From: Lachnospiraceae bacterium UBA1766 | GTDB taxonomy: Bacteria > Bacillota > Clostridia > Lachnospirales > Lachnospiraceae | Direction of reading: 5' to 3' | Assembly: GCA_002314715.1 (NCBI GenBank) | Contig: DCGY01000040.1 | Span: 1-12,322 of the forward strand | Length of the DNA stretch: 12,322 nt | Part shown: one piece after another, positions 6,371 through 12,322 of the stretch | Numbering within the stretch: the first letter of the stretch is position 1 | Layout of the letters: each line of letters opens with the position of its first letter | The notes under the pieces: model-generated | What the model was told of the DNA's origin: nothing | Database searches by the model: none | The model's input: only the letters and a program-made list of their open reading frames with translations | Translations under genes and position numbers: made by a program

Positions 6371-6380
6371 CAAGCGCTTG
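6371..6380. promoter_or_regulatory. 10-bp perfect palindrome CAAGCGCTTG in the 5' leader
   Basis: A perfect palindrome with a GCGC centre lies directly after repeat array B and 26 nt before ATG 6407. GC-centred palindromes of this type are bound by LacI/GalR-family regulators, but it does not fit the CcpA cre consensus. It is in the transcribed leader, just before the ribosome binding site. The site could be an operator or chance. Confidence 0.3.
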
Positions 6381-6406
6381 AAACTTAAAGAAAAGAGGTA
6401 AAGAAA

Positions 6407-6922
6407 ATGAATAAGACAATCAGAAACAGCTTTGAAATTGCTGCATCTATTCGTGCAGTAAATGAGATGCTTCCCGGCTTAAAAGAGACCGAAGTTGTTC
6501 CTTACGCTTACAGAATGATGGCTGAGGATATTGTTAAAGGGGAGGTTAATGCTTCAGTATGGGATGATATGTTAAAGATTAGTTTTGATGATAATATGAT
6601 CGAGTACCCTGAAACCCGAGGAATCTCGATAGATGATTCGGATTTTAAGATCGTAATTGAGAAAAATCCGGATTATCCCGCCGCTTATCTCAATAGAGAG
6701 GGGGTAACAAGAGTACCTTTAGCATACGTTACGAGATTGGTTTTATATTATGTGAGACTTAAGCTCACTAAAGAGAATTCCGAAAAAACAGAGAATGATA
6801 TTGCTACAAACGTAACTAATATCGATGCTGTCGATCTTCTTAGGGCAGTCAACGAAAAGGCGGCCGAACTTATTATTTCTGGGGACCTCAAAAAGGTACT
6901 TGAATTTTTGAGGAGGGATTAA
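6407..6922 (+). CDS. Unknown protein, first gene of iteron-controlled operon; possible DNA-binding head
   Basis: A 171-residue soluble, acidic protein that I do not recognise. The N-terminal 45 residues could form a strand and two helices: KTIRNSFEI, then AASIRAVNEMLPG, then ETEVVPYAYRMMAEDIVKG. This is compatible in length and pattern with a ribbon-helix-helix head, but it is only a guess from pattern. The middle (50-110) looks globular, with strands near FKIVIEKN. The C-terminus (140-171) is helical (VDLLRAVNEKAAELI, LKKVLEFLRRD). No catalytic motif, signal peptide or membrane helix is seen. The ribosome binding site AGAGGT precedes ATG 6407. The next gene starts 4 nt after the stop, so the two proteins are probably partners. 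Expression is likely governed by the repeat-flanked promoter, perhaps by this protein itself. Confidence 0.65.
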   Translation: MNKTIRNSFEIAASIRAVNEMLPGLKETEVVPYAYRMMAEDIVKGEVNASVWDDMLKISFDDNMIEYPETRGISIDDSDFKIVIEKNPDYPAAYLNREGVTRVPLAYVTRLVLYYVRLKLTKENSEKTENDIATNVTNIDAVDLLRAVNEKAAELIISGDLKKVLEFLRRD

Positions 6923-6925
6923 CGG

Positions 6926-7357
6926 ATGATTTCAATGACAACAAAATATAATTTTGATGCTGCGGTGGATGACGCCAAAAAGCGCATCCAGCTTCTTATC
7001 CCTAATGCAGATTGTATTGCTTGGAGGGATTACTCAGATAAAGGATCAGCATGCTATAACCCCCTGGTTTTCTCTAATATATCTGAGATTTATGATGATG
7101 CATTTTGGCTCGGCGTAGTGAAGGCTGCTATGCCGCGTGGAAGCAAAAGCCATGAATTGCTTGCACCGAGGGTTGCGTTACAGCTTGGCTGCCGTTGGAT
7201 AACATACGATTCGCTGATCAAACATATTGCTAGGTTATTCAATGGGTGCGATCTTGATGAGTTTGGGGAAATGATTGCCTTATCACGAGCGGTAAGAGAT
7301 GGGATGATTAAAAAAGGAATTACTACGATTACATCCTTGTCAGATGCACTCGAATAA
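6926..7357 (+). CDS. Unknown protein, second gene of iteron-controlled operon
   Basis: A 143-residue soluble protein of no family known to me. It starts MISMTTKYNFDAAVDDAKKR and has a middle with several aromatic residues (IAWRDYSDKG; YDDAFWLGVVKAAM). Its C-terminal half looks helical (ITYDSLIKHIARLF, FGEMIALSRAVRDGMIKKG). No membrane segment or enzyme signature is seen. ATG 6926 is chosen because AGGAGG (6911-6916), which lies inside the end of the upstream gene, is 9 nt before it; a second Met at 6935 would be too far. The tight coupling implies balanced amounts with the first protein, as in regulator/effector or toxin-antitoxin pairs, but nothing in either sequence proves that. A strong terminator follows. 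Confidence 0.65.
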   Translation: MISMTTKYNFDAAVDDAKKRIQLLIPNADCIAWRDYSDKGSACYNPLVFSNISEIYDDAFWLGVVKAAMPRGSKSHELLAPRVALQLGCRWITYDSLIKHIARLFNGCDLDEFGEMIALSRAVRDGMIKKGITTITSLSDALE

Positions 7358-7388
7358 GCTTGGCTATGCCGCAGTAAATACTTTTACG

Positions 7389-7423
7389 ACTGCCCGGAAA
7401 AATTATTTTTCGGGCAGTTTTTT
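7389..7423 (+). terminator. Strong intrinsic terminator of the two-gene operon
   Basis: ACTGCCCG (7389-7396) pairs with CGGGCAGT (7411-7418). The stem can extend inward through AAAAA/TTTTT past one bulged G. A run of six T (7418-7423) follows. It lies 31 nt after the stop at 7357. Confidence 0.92.
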
Positions 7424-7432
7424 ATATTTTAC

Positions 7433-7461
7433 TTTATATATATTTCCTCCATTGCTATAAT
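7433..7461 (+). promoter_or_regulatory. Promoter with extended -10 ahead of a small membrane protein
   Basis: TTTATA (7433-7438), a 17-bp spacer and a perfect TATAAT (7456-7461) with TG at the extended position. The elements and spacing are the same as at 3760-3788, which suggests both use the main vegetative sigma factor. It is expected to drive 7498-7755 and perhaps the genes beyond. Confidence 0.75.
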
Positions 7462-7497
7462 TGAAACAGGACTTTTTCTATCGGAGGCATTTCTCGA

Positions 7498-7755
7498 ATG
7501 ACCACATTAAGAATTGTTATGGCGTTTATACTGGCTGTTATTATGATTATTACAGCGCTGATAGGCTTCTTTTGGTATGTTTTGAAACCGGATTCGGTCC
7601 GAGCATTTTGCAGGAAGCATCCGGGTTTTGATTTGCGTGGAAATATGCAGAATGCATCCAATTTAAAAATACGGATAATGGGCATGTTTCTCTTTGTTTT
7701 TTCCGGCTTTTTGGCATGGGGATTCATCCTGTTTCTAATGGATATGTTGCATTAG
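7498..7755 (+). CDS. Small two-helix membrane protein, unknown function
   Basis: An 85-residue protein with two likely membrane helices, about residues 5-29 (RIVMAFILAVIMIITALIGF and following) and 60-82 (IMGMFLFVFSGFLAWGFILF). A basic loop of about 30 residues containing FCRKHPGFDLRG lies between them, which would be cytoplasmic by the positive-inside rule. GGAGG (7483-7487) is 10 nt before ATG 7498, and a good promoter lies upstream. I do not recognise a family. No terminator is visible before the next gene 45 nt downstream, so read-through into the AlkZ-related gene is possible. Confidence 0.65.
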   Translation: MTTLRIVMAFILAVIMIITALIGFFWYVLKPDSVRAFCRKHPGFDLRGNMQNASNLKIRIMGMFLFVFSGFLAWGFILFLMDMLH

Positions 7756-7800
7756 GCCATAAAGCGATAAGGAAGAACAACCAAGGAAAGGATACCGTAC

Positions 7801-8559
7801 ATGGGAAACGAAGCAGGCGAATGGATTATATACGGGGTGGATTGGGATGACCCGGAGTGCATCCATACGGTTGATGAAGCAATTGAATATATCGAAAGCG
7901 TAGGCTTTTTGCCTCTTTTCAAGAATGATATTCCGGGCTTTTCGCTGGAAGAGCGGACGGTTCCGAAGTACTGGTGGAGCGGGGACAAGGCGAGAGATCC
8001 CTGGGAATGGCGTCAGATCATCGCAGAGAGAGGAAATAATCTCTACGGCAAGTTTTTCGGCAAGAAGGCGGGATTTATTACCCGGGAGTGGTTCCCCTAT
8101 TTCGCCAATTTCCGTCGGGACGGGTATGATTTTGATGCGCTGTACGAGGATGGCAAGGCTTCCATACGGCAGAAGAAAATCATGAATCTTTTCCTGGACA
8201 AGATGCCACCTGCGGAGCTGTTTTCCTTCGAGGTCAAGGAGCAGGCCGGCTTTGGAAAGGGTGGCGAGAAGAATTTCGAGGGTACGGTTACCGATCTGGA
8301 GATGAAGACTTACCTGTGCGTAAAAAACTTCGACCAAAAGGTAAATAAGAAGGGGGAGAAGTACGGCTGGGCGGTAGCGGTTTACACCATGCCGGAGACA
8401 ATCTACGGTTATAAGCATGTGACGAAGGCCTACCGGGAAGACCCCATGGATTCGGCGAAGCGTATTGCGGAGCATATGCAGGAGATCTACCCCGTTGCCA
8501 CACCGACCCAGATCAAAAAGATTATCGGTATCCCTACGGGGAAGCAGACCAACAGATAG
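7801..8559 (+). CDS. AlkZ-related protein
   Basis: A 252-residue soluble protein resembling the group that annotation pipelines call AlkZ-related in Clostridia. Conserved-looking parts are EAIEYIESVGFLPLF (25-40), FSLEERTVPKYWWSG, DPWEWRQIIAERGN and FFGKKAGFITREWFPYFANF, then AGFGKGGEKNFEGTVTDLEM in the second half. AlkZ/YcaQ enzymes are winged-helix DNA glycosylases that unhook interstrand crosslinks. This protein is shorter, and I do not see the AlkZ catalytic QxQ or QxD motif, so enzyme activity is uncertain. The ribosome binding site AAGGAAAGG precedes ATG 7801. Codon use is GC-richer than in the preceding region and matches the lipid kinase gene 39 nt downstream, with which it is probably co-transcribed. 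The name comes from recalled family resemblance only. Confidence 0.6.
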   Translation: MGNEAGEWIIYGVDWDDPECIHTVDEAIEYIESVGFLPLFKNDIPGFSLEERTVPKYWWSGDKARDPWEWRQIIAERGNNLYGKFFGKKAGFITREWFPYFANFRRDGYDFDALYEDGKASIRQKKIMNLFLDKMPPAELFSFEVKEQAGFGKGGEKNFEGTVTDLEMKTYLCVKNFDQKVNKKGEKYGWAVAVYTMPETIYGYKHVTKAYREDPMDSAKRIAEHMQEIYPVATPTQIKKIIGIPTGKQTNR

Positions 8560-8598
8560 AGGCCCCTTGGGGTGATGATTTCAGACGAGGAGGAATCC

Positions 8599-9522
8599 AT
8601 GATACACTTTATCGTAAACCATACATCGGCGACCGGAAAAAGCGGACATATCCTGAGGGAAGTAATTGATTCCATGAAGCAAAAGAACGTGGAATATAAG
8701 CTTTATAAAACCAAGCACGAAGGCCATGCCACCGAGATTGCTGCCAAACTAAGTGCTCTTCCGGAGGAGAAGGTGACCATCATCGTGGTGGGCGGAGACG
8801 GTACCATCAATGAGGTTCTAAATGGCATCACGGACTTTGGGAAGGTTCGTCTGGGCGTGATTCCTTCCGGCTCCGGCAATGATTTTGCCAGAGGCGTGGG
8901 CATCGAAAAGGATATTCACAAGCTGGTGAATCAGCTGGTGGAGAATCACCTGGAAGACCGTATCCGAAAGGTGGATTTGGGAAGGGTGACCTATGGGCAG
9001 GATACCAGACTGTTCGGCATCAGCTCCGGAGTGGGCATGGATGCCATCGTGTGCAAAAAGGTATCCGAATCCCGGTTAAAGAAGGTGATGAACCTGCTGC
9101 ACCTGGGACAGCTCAGTTACCTGTTTATGACGGTATATACTTTGTTCTCCATGAAGACTACGGACATTTCGGTAGACTATGGCAGTGAGCAAAAGACCAT
9201 CGGGAAGGTGATTTTCTTCGTGGCCATGAATCTTCGGACAGAGGGGGGCGGTGTCCCCATGGCTCCGGATGCGAAGCCTCAGGATGGGGTGCTTACCTTT
9301 AGCAGCGCAGCCGAGATTCCCAAGTGGCGCACTTTTTTCTGCCTGCCGATTCTGGTGATGGCCAAGCAGAATCACCTGAAGGGCTTCGACAATACGCCTT
9401 CCGCAAGTGCTGTCATCGAGACGAAAGAGCCCATGATTCTCCATGCGGACGGGGAATACCTGGGAGAATTTACAAAGCTTCGATTCGAGTGCCTTCCGGG
9501 GCTGCTGCAATTGATTCAGTAA
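8599..9522 (+). CDS. Diacylglycerol kinase family lipid kinase (DagK/YegS-like)
   Basis: A 307-residue soluble lipid kinase. The catalytic domain shows the family signatures: an opening FIVNHTSATGKSG, the nucleotide loop VVGGDGTINEVLNGI (GGDGT at 65-69), and GVIPSGSGNDFARG (PSGSGND at 89-95). The C-terminal lobe ends with ILHADGEYLGE, the usual late DGE motif. Members phosphorylate diacylglycerol or related lipids using ATP, recycling lipid headgroup by-products or modifying lipids; the exact substrate is open. ATG 8599 is chosen over upstream in-frame starts at 8572 and 8575 because AGGAGG (8588-8593) lies within those first codons and just before 8599. Length is normal. It is probably in an operon with the AlkZ-related gene. 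Confidence 0.93.
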   Translation: MIHFIVNHTSATGKSGHILREVIDSMKQKNVEYKLYKTKHEGHATEIAAKLSALPEEKVTIIVVGGDGTINEVLNGITDFGKVRLGVIPSGSGNDFARGVGIEKDIHKLVNQLVENHLEDRIRKVDLGRVTYGQDTRLFGISSGVGMDAIVCKKVSESRLKKVMNLLHLGQLSYLFMTVYTLFSMKTTDISVDYGSEQKTIGKVIFFVAMNLRTEGGGVPMAPDAKPQDGVLTFSSAAEIPKWRTFFCLPILVMAKQNHLKGFDNTPSASAVIETKEPMILHADGEYLGEFTKLRFECLPGLLQLIQ

Positions 9523-9529
9523 GGGTTTT

Positions 9530-9549
9530 GCCCGTATTTCGGGGCTTTT
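9530..9549 (+). terminator. Weak terminator after the lipid kinase
   Basis: GCCCG (9530-9534) pairs with CGGGGC (9540-9545) with a bulge, followed by only four T. It lies 7 nt after the stop. The short T run makes this tentative. A second perfect hairpin, GCTAC-GGAAA-GTAGC, follows at about 9550-9564 but is trailed by A residues. Confidence 0.4.
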
Positions 9550-9595
9550 GCTACGGAAAGTAGCGAAAAAATGTGCAAATGACAACGAATGTTTC

Positions 9596-9624
9596 TTGTT
9601 TGGTAAAGGTTATTTTACTATTCT
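9596..9624 (+). promoter_or_regulatory. Promoter of the XRE regulator with a dyad in the spacer
   Basis: TTGTTT (9596-9601), a 17-bp spacer and TATTCT (9619-9624). The spacer holds the dyad GTAAA-N6-TTTAC (9603-9618), which fills the space between the -35 and -10 elements. A repressor bound there would block RNA polymerase; the regulator encoded just downstream is the natural candidate. Confidence 0.5.
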
Positions 9625-9666
9625 GTGGGAAAGAAAAACAAAAGCAAAGCATCGGAGGATGAAAAA

Positions 9667-10548
9667 ATGACTTTAGAAGAACAAATCAAACATTACAGAA
9701 AACTTGCAGGACTTTCCCAGGAAAAGATGGCAGAAAAGATCGGTGTATCCCGACAGGCCATCACCAAGTGGGAAAACGGAACCGGTATCCCGGATATTTC
9801 CAACTTAATGGCAATCGCAGAGCTTTTTCAAATTTCTGTAGATGAATTATTATCAGAGGAAAAGACGGACAAGAAGCAGGGCGATTATTTATATGAAAGC
9901 CACACCGAATACGATATCGACGGCAGGAAGAATTTCGATATGAAGCTGGGCGGTGCTTATGCAGTGGCTTTAAGTGCTTATGATGGTGAGAAGATTGTAG
10001 TATCCTTATTCTCCAATGTGATAAAGGAAATTAAAGAGGATTATAAGATCAAAATAGATGATATCAAGAACCGTGTAGACGTGGATTTGAATCGCCTCCA
10101 TAATGCTACGGAAGCTATGGCGAAGGAAGGTTTGGTAGTGAAAATCCGTCTGCCCAAGAAGTATATCGGTAAGATTGAACTGGCTGTAAATGCCAAGAAT
10201 CTGGAGATCATCGATATCGAAAACGAAGGCATGGAGATTAGCGGCAAAATCGGCAATGTCCTTCTGCAGGGAAATAAAAGTGAAATTGAAATCGATTCCA
10301 ACCTGGATATGGAGATTGATATTCAATCCCATAGCGGCGCTTTGGAACTCAATCAGGTATCTGCCACTTCCCGCTTAACGGTGCCCGCCGGCTATGATTT
10401 CCGTGCAGCACGAAAAGGGATTGCTACCGGTATATATTTCGAAAAGAACGGCAAGAAGACAGAGGACTTCTCCAATGCGGAATCAGACAACTATATCGAA
10501 CTTAACGGTATGAAGAGCGAGCTTGTGATCGCTTCTAAGGAGGCGTAA
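9667..10548 (+). CDS. XRE-family HTH regulator with DUF4097-like C-terminal domain
   Basis: A 293-residue protein with two parts. Residues 1-65 are a classic XRE/Cro helix-turn-helix: IKHYRKLAGLSQEKMAEKIG, then VSRQAITKWENGTGIPDISN, then LMAIAELFQISVDELLS. Residues about 80-293 are strand-rich with repeated short beta segments (LEIIDIENEGMEISGKIGN, VLLQGNKSEIEIDSNLDMEI) and a Gly/Asp-spaced pattern like DUF4097 beta-helix/putative-adhesin domains. No membrane segment is present, so the domain likely acts as a cytoplasmic sensing or oligomerising part. ATG 9667 is preferred to an in-frame GTG at 9625 because GGAGG (9654-9658) is 8 nt before it and the GTG lies just after the -10. The CPBP protease gene starts 2 nt after the stop. 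Confidence 0.88.
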   Translation: MTLEEQIKHYRKLAGLSQEKMAEKIGVSRQAITKWENGTGIPDISNLMAIAELFQISVDELLSEEKTDKKQGDYLYESHTEYDIDGRKNFDMKLGGAYAVALSAYDGEKIVVSLFSNVIKEIKEDYKIKIDDIKNRVDVDLNRLHNATEAMAKEGLVVKIRLPKKYIGKIELAVNAKNLEIIDIENEGMEISGKIGNVLLQGNKSEIEIDSNLDMEIDIQSHSGALELNQVSATSRLTVPAGYDFRAARKGIATGIYFEKNGKKTEDFSNAESDNYIELNGMKSELVIASKEA

Positions 10549-10550
10549 TC

Positions 10551-11420
10551 ATGAATAAGTATACATATCGTCCGGTTCGGTTTTATCTTATTGTTTTTGG
10601 CTGTACCTGGTTTTGGTGGCTGTTTGCGATCCTGTTTAATCAGGGTACCAGCCTGTACCTGGGCATGTTTCTGGGCCTGATATCCCCGGCTGTGGTAGCG
10701 GTTATTACAGTCCTTACTTCCAGGAATAAGGCACTGATCAGTGATTTCAAAAAGAAAATCATTGGTTTTTATCGAATCAAACCGAAATATATTGTCTTTG
10801 CCGTATTGATTTTCGCTGCAATCGTGGCAGCCTCCATTGGTACTTCCGTGTTGTTTGGCGGAAGTATGGACCAGTTTTCCTTTACAGAGGATTTCTCCTT
10901 TTCCATCGGTGGTTCCTCCGCACTTTTGACCATTCTTTTGGCATCCAGCATCGAGGAGCTTGGTTGGAGAGGCTATGGAGAGGATGCGGTCGGTGCATAC
11001 CACAGCTGGTTCAAGGAATCCATTATCTTTGGCTTCATCTGGTCGGCGTGGCATTTGCCTCTATTCTGGATTAGCGGGACCTATCAGTACGGGCTCAAGG
11101 AAATGGGTGCGATTTATGTTATCAACTTCTTAGTCAGCGTGATTCCCCTGGATTTCCTCCAGACCTGGGTTTATGTAAAGAACAACAGAAGTATGCTGGC
11201 GACGATTATTTTTCATTTGTTTATCAACATCATGCAGGAAAAGATCAACATGTCTCCCGAGACGAAATGCATCGAAACCATCTTCGTGGTCATTGCTGCA
11301 GTTGCGATTATATGGACCAATAAGGAGATGTTTTTCGAGACGAAGCATGTGGGGAATTTGCTGGAAGAAGCTGAAAATAGCACTTGTTCAGATGGGCAAT
11401 GCAGGAGAAATACAAAGTAA
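10551..11420 (+). CDS. CPBP family intramembrane glutamic endopeptidase
   Basis: A 289-residue membrane protein with about seven or eight hydrophobic segments. It has the CPBP (CAAX protease and bacteriocin-processing, Abi) motifs: SIEELGWRGYG with Glu135, Glu136 and Arg140; FIWSAWHLPLFW with His168; and FHLFIN with His222 and Asn226. These residues build the intramembrane active site in Rce1-like proteases, so the enzyme should be competent. Bacterial members act in bacteriocin self-immunity, peptide processing or signalling. AAGGAGG (10537-10543) gives a strong ribosome binding site 7 nt upstream, inside the end of the XRE gene, so the two form one operon and the regulator probably controls the protease. 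The tail after the last helix is polar, with two cysteines (STCSDGQCRR). No bacteriocin gene is visible nearby. Confidence 0.9.
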   Translation: MNKYTYRPVRFYLIVFGCTWFWWLFAILFNQGTSLYLGMFLGLISPAVVAVITVLTSRNKALISDFKKKIIGFYRIKPKYIVFAVLIFAAIVAASIGTSVLFGGSMDQFSFTEDFSFSIGGSSALLTILLASSIEELGWRGYGEDAVGAYHSWFKESIIFGFIWSAWHLPLFWISGTYQYGLKEMGAIYVINFLVSVIPLDFLQTWVYVKNNRSMLATIIFHLFINIMQEKINMSPETKCIETIFVVIAAVAIIWTNKEMFFETKHVGNLLEEAENSTCSDGQCRRNTK

Positions 11421-11455
11421 TTTAAATAAAAGCTTGAATCACCGGGAAGGTTCGC

Positions 11456-11486
11456 ATCACACGAATGTGATTGATTATGCTATAAT
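11456..11486 (+). promoter_or_regulatory. Extended -10 promoter with upstream 6-4-6 dyad
   Basis: A perfect TATAAT (11481-11486) has TG at the extended -10 position. There is no good -35; its place is taken by the perfect inverted repeat ATCACA-CGAA-TGTGAT (11456-11471). A protein on that dyad could activate or repress. The promoter lies 81 nt before ATG 11568. Confidence 0.5.
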
Positions 11487-11567
11487 GTGGTAAAGTGTAT
11501 TGTAGTATTTTTGAGGTTAAGTATCCGGTGTGCTTGAGATTATAAATTGATGGGGGGAAATTCAATC

Positions 11568-12041
11568 ATGGTAAACAAATATTTAGAAAAGGTAGCTCCT
11601 GAGGGAAGTTATGTTATTGCGAGTGCAAAAAGGTTTTGGAAAGTAGTATTGGCGGCAGGCATCTTGTGGTCAGTATATCTTTGGGCGCAGTGCTTTATAT
11701 GGGTGTCGCGTGTACCGGGGGATATGCATCGCCCCGGCCTGGTAGTCAATTATTCGGAACAATTCACACATTTGCTGTTGCCCCTCTGGATTCTGGCCAT
11801 AGTCAGTCTGACCTTTATTTTCCGGAATATGAACTATCGAAAAACCATGAAAAACAGGGCAGAATCATATGTCAGCAGAGGAAAATACACGGATATCTTC
11901 GGTATTTCTTTTGTATTGCTGGCAGCTATTCTTTCATATATGGTCCTTCTGTTTGTGGGGAATGGATTATTGTTGGCTATCTATCGTGCCATTTTTCAGT
12001 ACACCACTTATCAGGAAAATATATGGAGAGTTCTTTTTTAA
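11568..12041 (+). CDS. Membrane protein with three to four helices, unknown function
   Basis: A 157-residue membrane protein. Likely helices are 24-46 (WKVVLAAGILWSVYLWAQCF), 68-86 (HLLLPLWILAIVSLTFIFR) and a long hydrophobic stretch 110-143 (IFGISFVLLAAILSYMVLLF and following) that may be two helices. The loop between the second and third is basic (RNMNYRKTMKNR), so cytoplasmic. ATG 11568 is chosen because GGGGGG (11552-11557) precedes it at 10 nt; an in-frame TTG at 11547 has no ribosome binding site. An extended -10 promoter lies upstream. I do not recognise a family. Confidence 0.65.
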   Translation: MVNKYLEKVAPEGSYVIASAKRFWKVVLAAGILWSVYLWAQCFIWVSRVPGDMHRPGLVVNYSEQFTHLLLPLWILAIVSLTFIFRNMNYRKTMKNRAESYVSRGKYTDIFGISFVLLAAILSYMVLLFVGNGLLLAIYRAIFQYTTYQENIWRVLF

Positions 12042-12069
12042 AAATAAAATCCTTTCGTTTTTCGTAGGC

Positions 12070-12131
12070 GGAAACCCATTGCCCTCAGGCGGTGGGAGGA
12101 GCCTTGTAAATCATAGCCATTACCCCTGACT
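12070..12131. other. Hairpin resembling an IS200/IS605-type end, possible relic
   Basis: CCCATTGCC (12075-12083) can pair along its full length, counting G-U pairs, with GGCGGTGGG (12088-12096) around a CTCA loop. GAGGAGCC follows, then an AT-rich tail ending near ACCCCTGAC. Hairpins of this CCCAT-n-ATGGG type close the right ends of IS200/IS605 elements and the 3' part of their omega RNAs. No tnpA or tnpB gene is present, and the 87-codon open frame here has no TnpB zinc ribbon. The resemblance is from memory of such ends and is weak. Confidence 0.3.
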
Positions 12132-12245
12132 TTATGCTTGCTTAAATGAACAAAAAGTGTAGAAATAGACAACCTGAAATTTAATCCGTCAGTTGGATGG
12201 CACATAAACTTGAAATAATAATGTTTGTAATCAGGAGGCGTATAC

Positions 12246-12322
12246 ATGGATAAAGATCCATTTAAGGAGTATATAAAAGAATCTGAACCTACCAAAAGAG
12301 ACAGGGGGTATGCTTGGCATAC
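12246..12322 (+). CDS. Fic-family protein, N-terminal part only (runs off the window)
   Basis: The window ends 25 codons into an ORF with a strong AGGAGG ribosome binding site (12234-12239) before ATG 12246. The visible start, DPFKEYIKESEPTKRDRGYA followed by WH, closely resembles the opening of Clostridial Fic-family proteins that carry an N-terminal antitoxin-like segment before the Fic core. Fic enzymes transfer AMP or related groups from nucleotides to target proteins; the catalytic HPFxxGNGR motif would lie beyond the window. A weak promoter candidate (TTGGAT, then TAATAA after 17 bp, about 12193-12221) lies upstream. The identification rests on 25 residues. Confidence 0.65.
   Translation, partial: MDKDPFKEYIKESEPTKRDRGYAWH

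Noticed and set aside
6260..6372. A CRISPR array, for the short regular repeats
   Set aside because: The repeats are 10 bp with no spacers, the units vary, and no cas genes are present. They fit operator iterons instead.
6367..6384. A CcpA cre site at CAAGCGCTTG
   Set aside because: The palindrome lacks the TG and CA ends at the cre spacing (TGNAANCGNTNNCA).
6260..7357. A true parMRC plasmid partition locus
   Set aside because: Neither gene is the size of ParM (about 320 residues) or shows actin-fold phosphate motifs, and no ParA/ParB Walker motif is present. Only the promoter layout is similar.
7735..8475. A 246-codon reverse-strand frame
   Set aside because: It lies opposite the AlkZ-related gene, which has a good ribosome binding site and family resemblance. 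The reverse frame resembles nothing and is typical of GC-richer coding DNA.
9550..9570. The hairpin GCTAC-GGAAA-GTAGC as a terminator
   Set aside because: It is followed by A residues rather than T on the + strand, and on the - strand no gene ends there.
11869..12129. An 87-codon frame overlapping the end of the membrane protein, considered as a TnpB tail
   Set aside because: It has no start signal, overlaps 11568-12041 in another frame, and lacks TnpB zinc-ribbon cysteines or an RuvC motif.

Overview
This window looks like chromosomal DNA from a Gram-positive, Lachnospiraceae-type Clostridium relative. The evidence is moderate to low GC, strong AGGAGG-type ribosome binding sites, promoters of the TGnTATAAT type, and family content (SsuABC/TauABC-like transporter, HIRAN, WYL, AlkZ-related, CPBP and Fic proteins). 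The taxon is an inference from style and families; no rRNA or tRNA is visible. All confident genes lie on the + strand, in several short operons. The stretch from about 3950 to 7750 is more AT-rich and holds small accessory genes. The stretch from 7800 to 9520 is visibly more GC-rich.

Layout: (1) 17-3740 is a tightly packed operon: a stand-alone HIRAN protein, a nitrate/sulfonate/taurine-type ABC importer (permease, ATPase, lipoprotein binding protein) and an NTF2/SnoaL-like protein. (2) 3741-4154 has a good promoter, a 27-codon micro-ORF and a two-helix membrane protein. (3) 4253-5305 is a WYL-domain regulator with its own terminator. (4) 5387-6161 holds a 36-residue Cys-rich microprotein, a strong terminator with no obvious gene just before it, and a second HIRAN protein. 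(5) 6260-7423 is a two-gene operon of unknown function. Its promoter sits between two arrays of 10-bp repeats beginning with CAC, and it ends at a strong terminator. (6) 7433-9549 encodes a small membrane protein, an AlkZ-related protein and a diacylglycerol-kinase-family lipid kinase. (7) 9596-11420 is an XRE regulator with a DUF4097-like tail, followed closely by a CPBP intramembrane protease. (8) 11456-12322 has a three-helix membrane protein, a hairpin resembling an IS200/IS605 end, and the start of a Fic-family protein.

The most unusual part is region 5. Seven CAC-starting units at exact 10-bp phase (three upstream, four downstream) bracket a core promoter. This resembles the layout of plasmid parC centromere/operators bound by ribbon-helix-helix ParR proteins. 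The two genes that follow are not parM/parR and I do not recognise them. Two more exact copies of one unit occur in reverse orientation in the loop and arm of the terminator at 5672-5729. I consider this the best candidate for an undescribed system in the window. The function is unknown and the link is inference.
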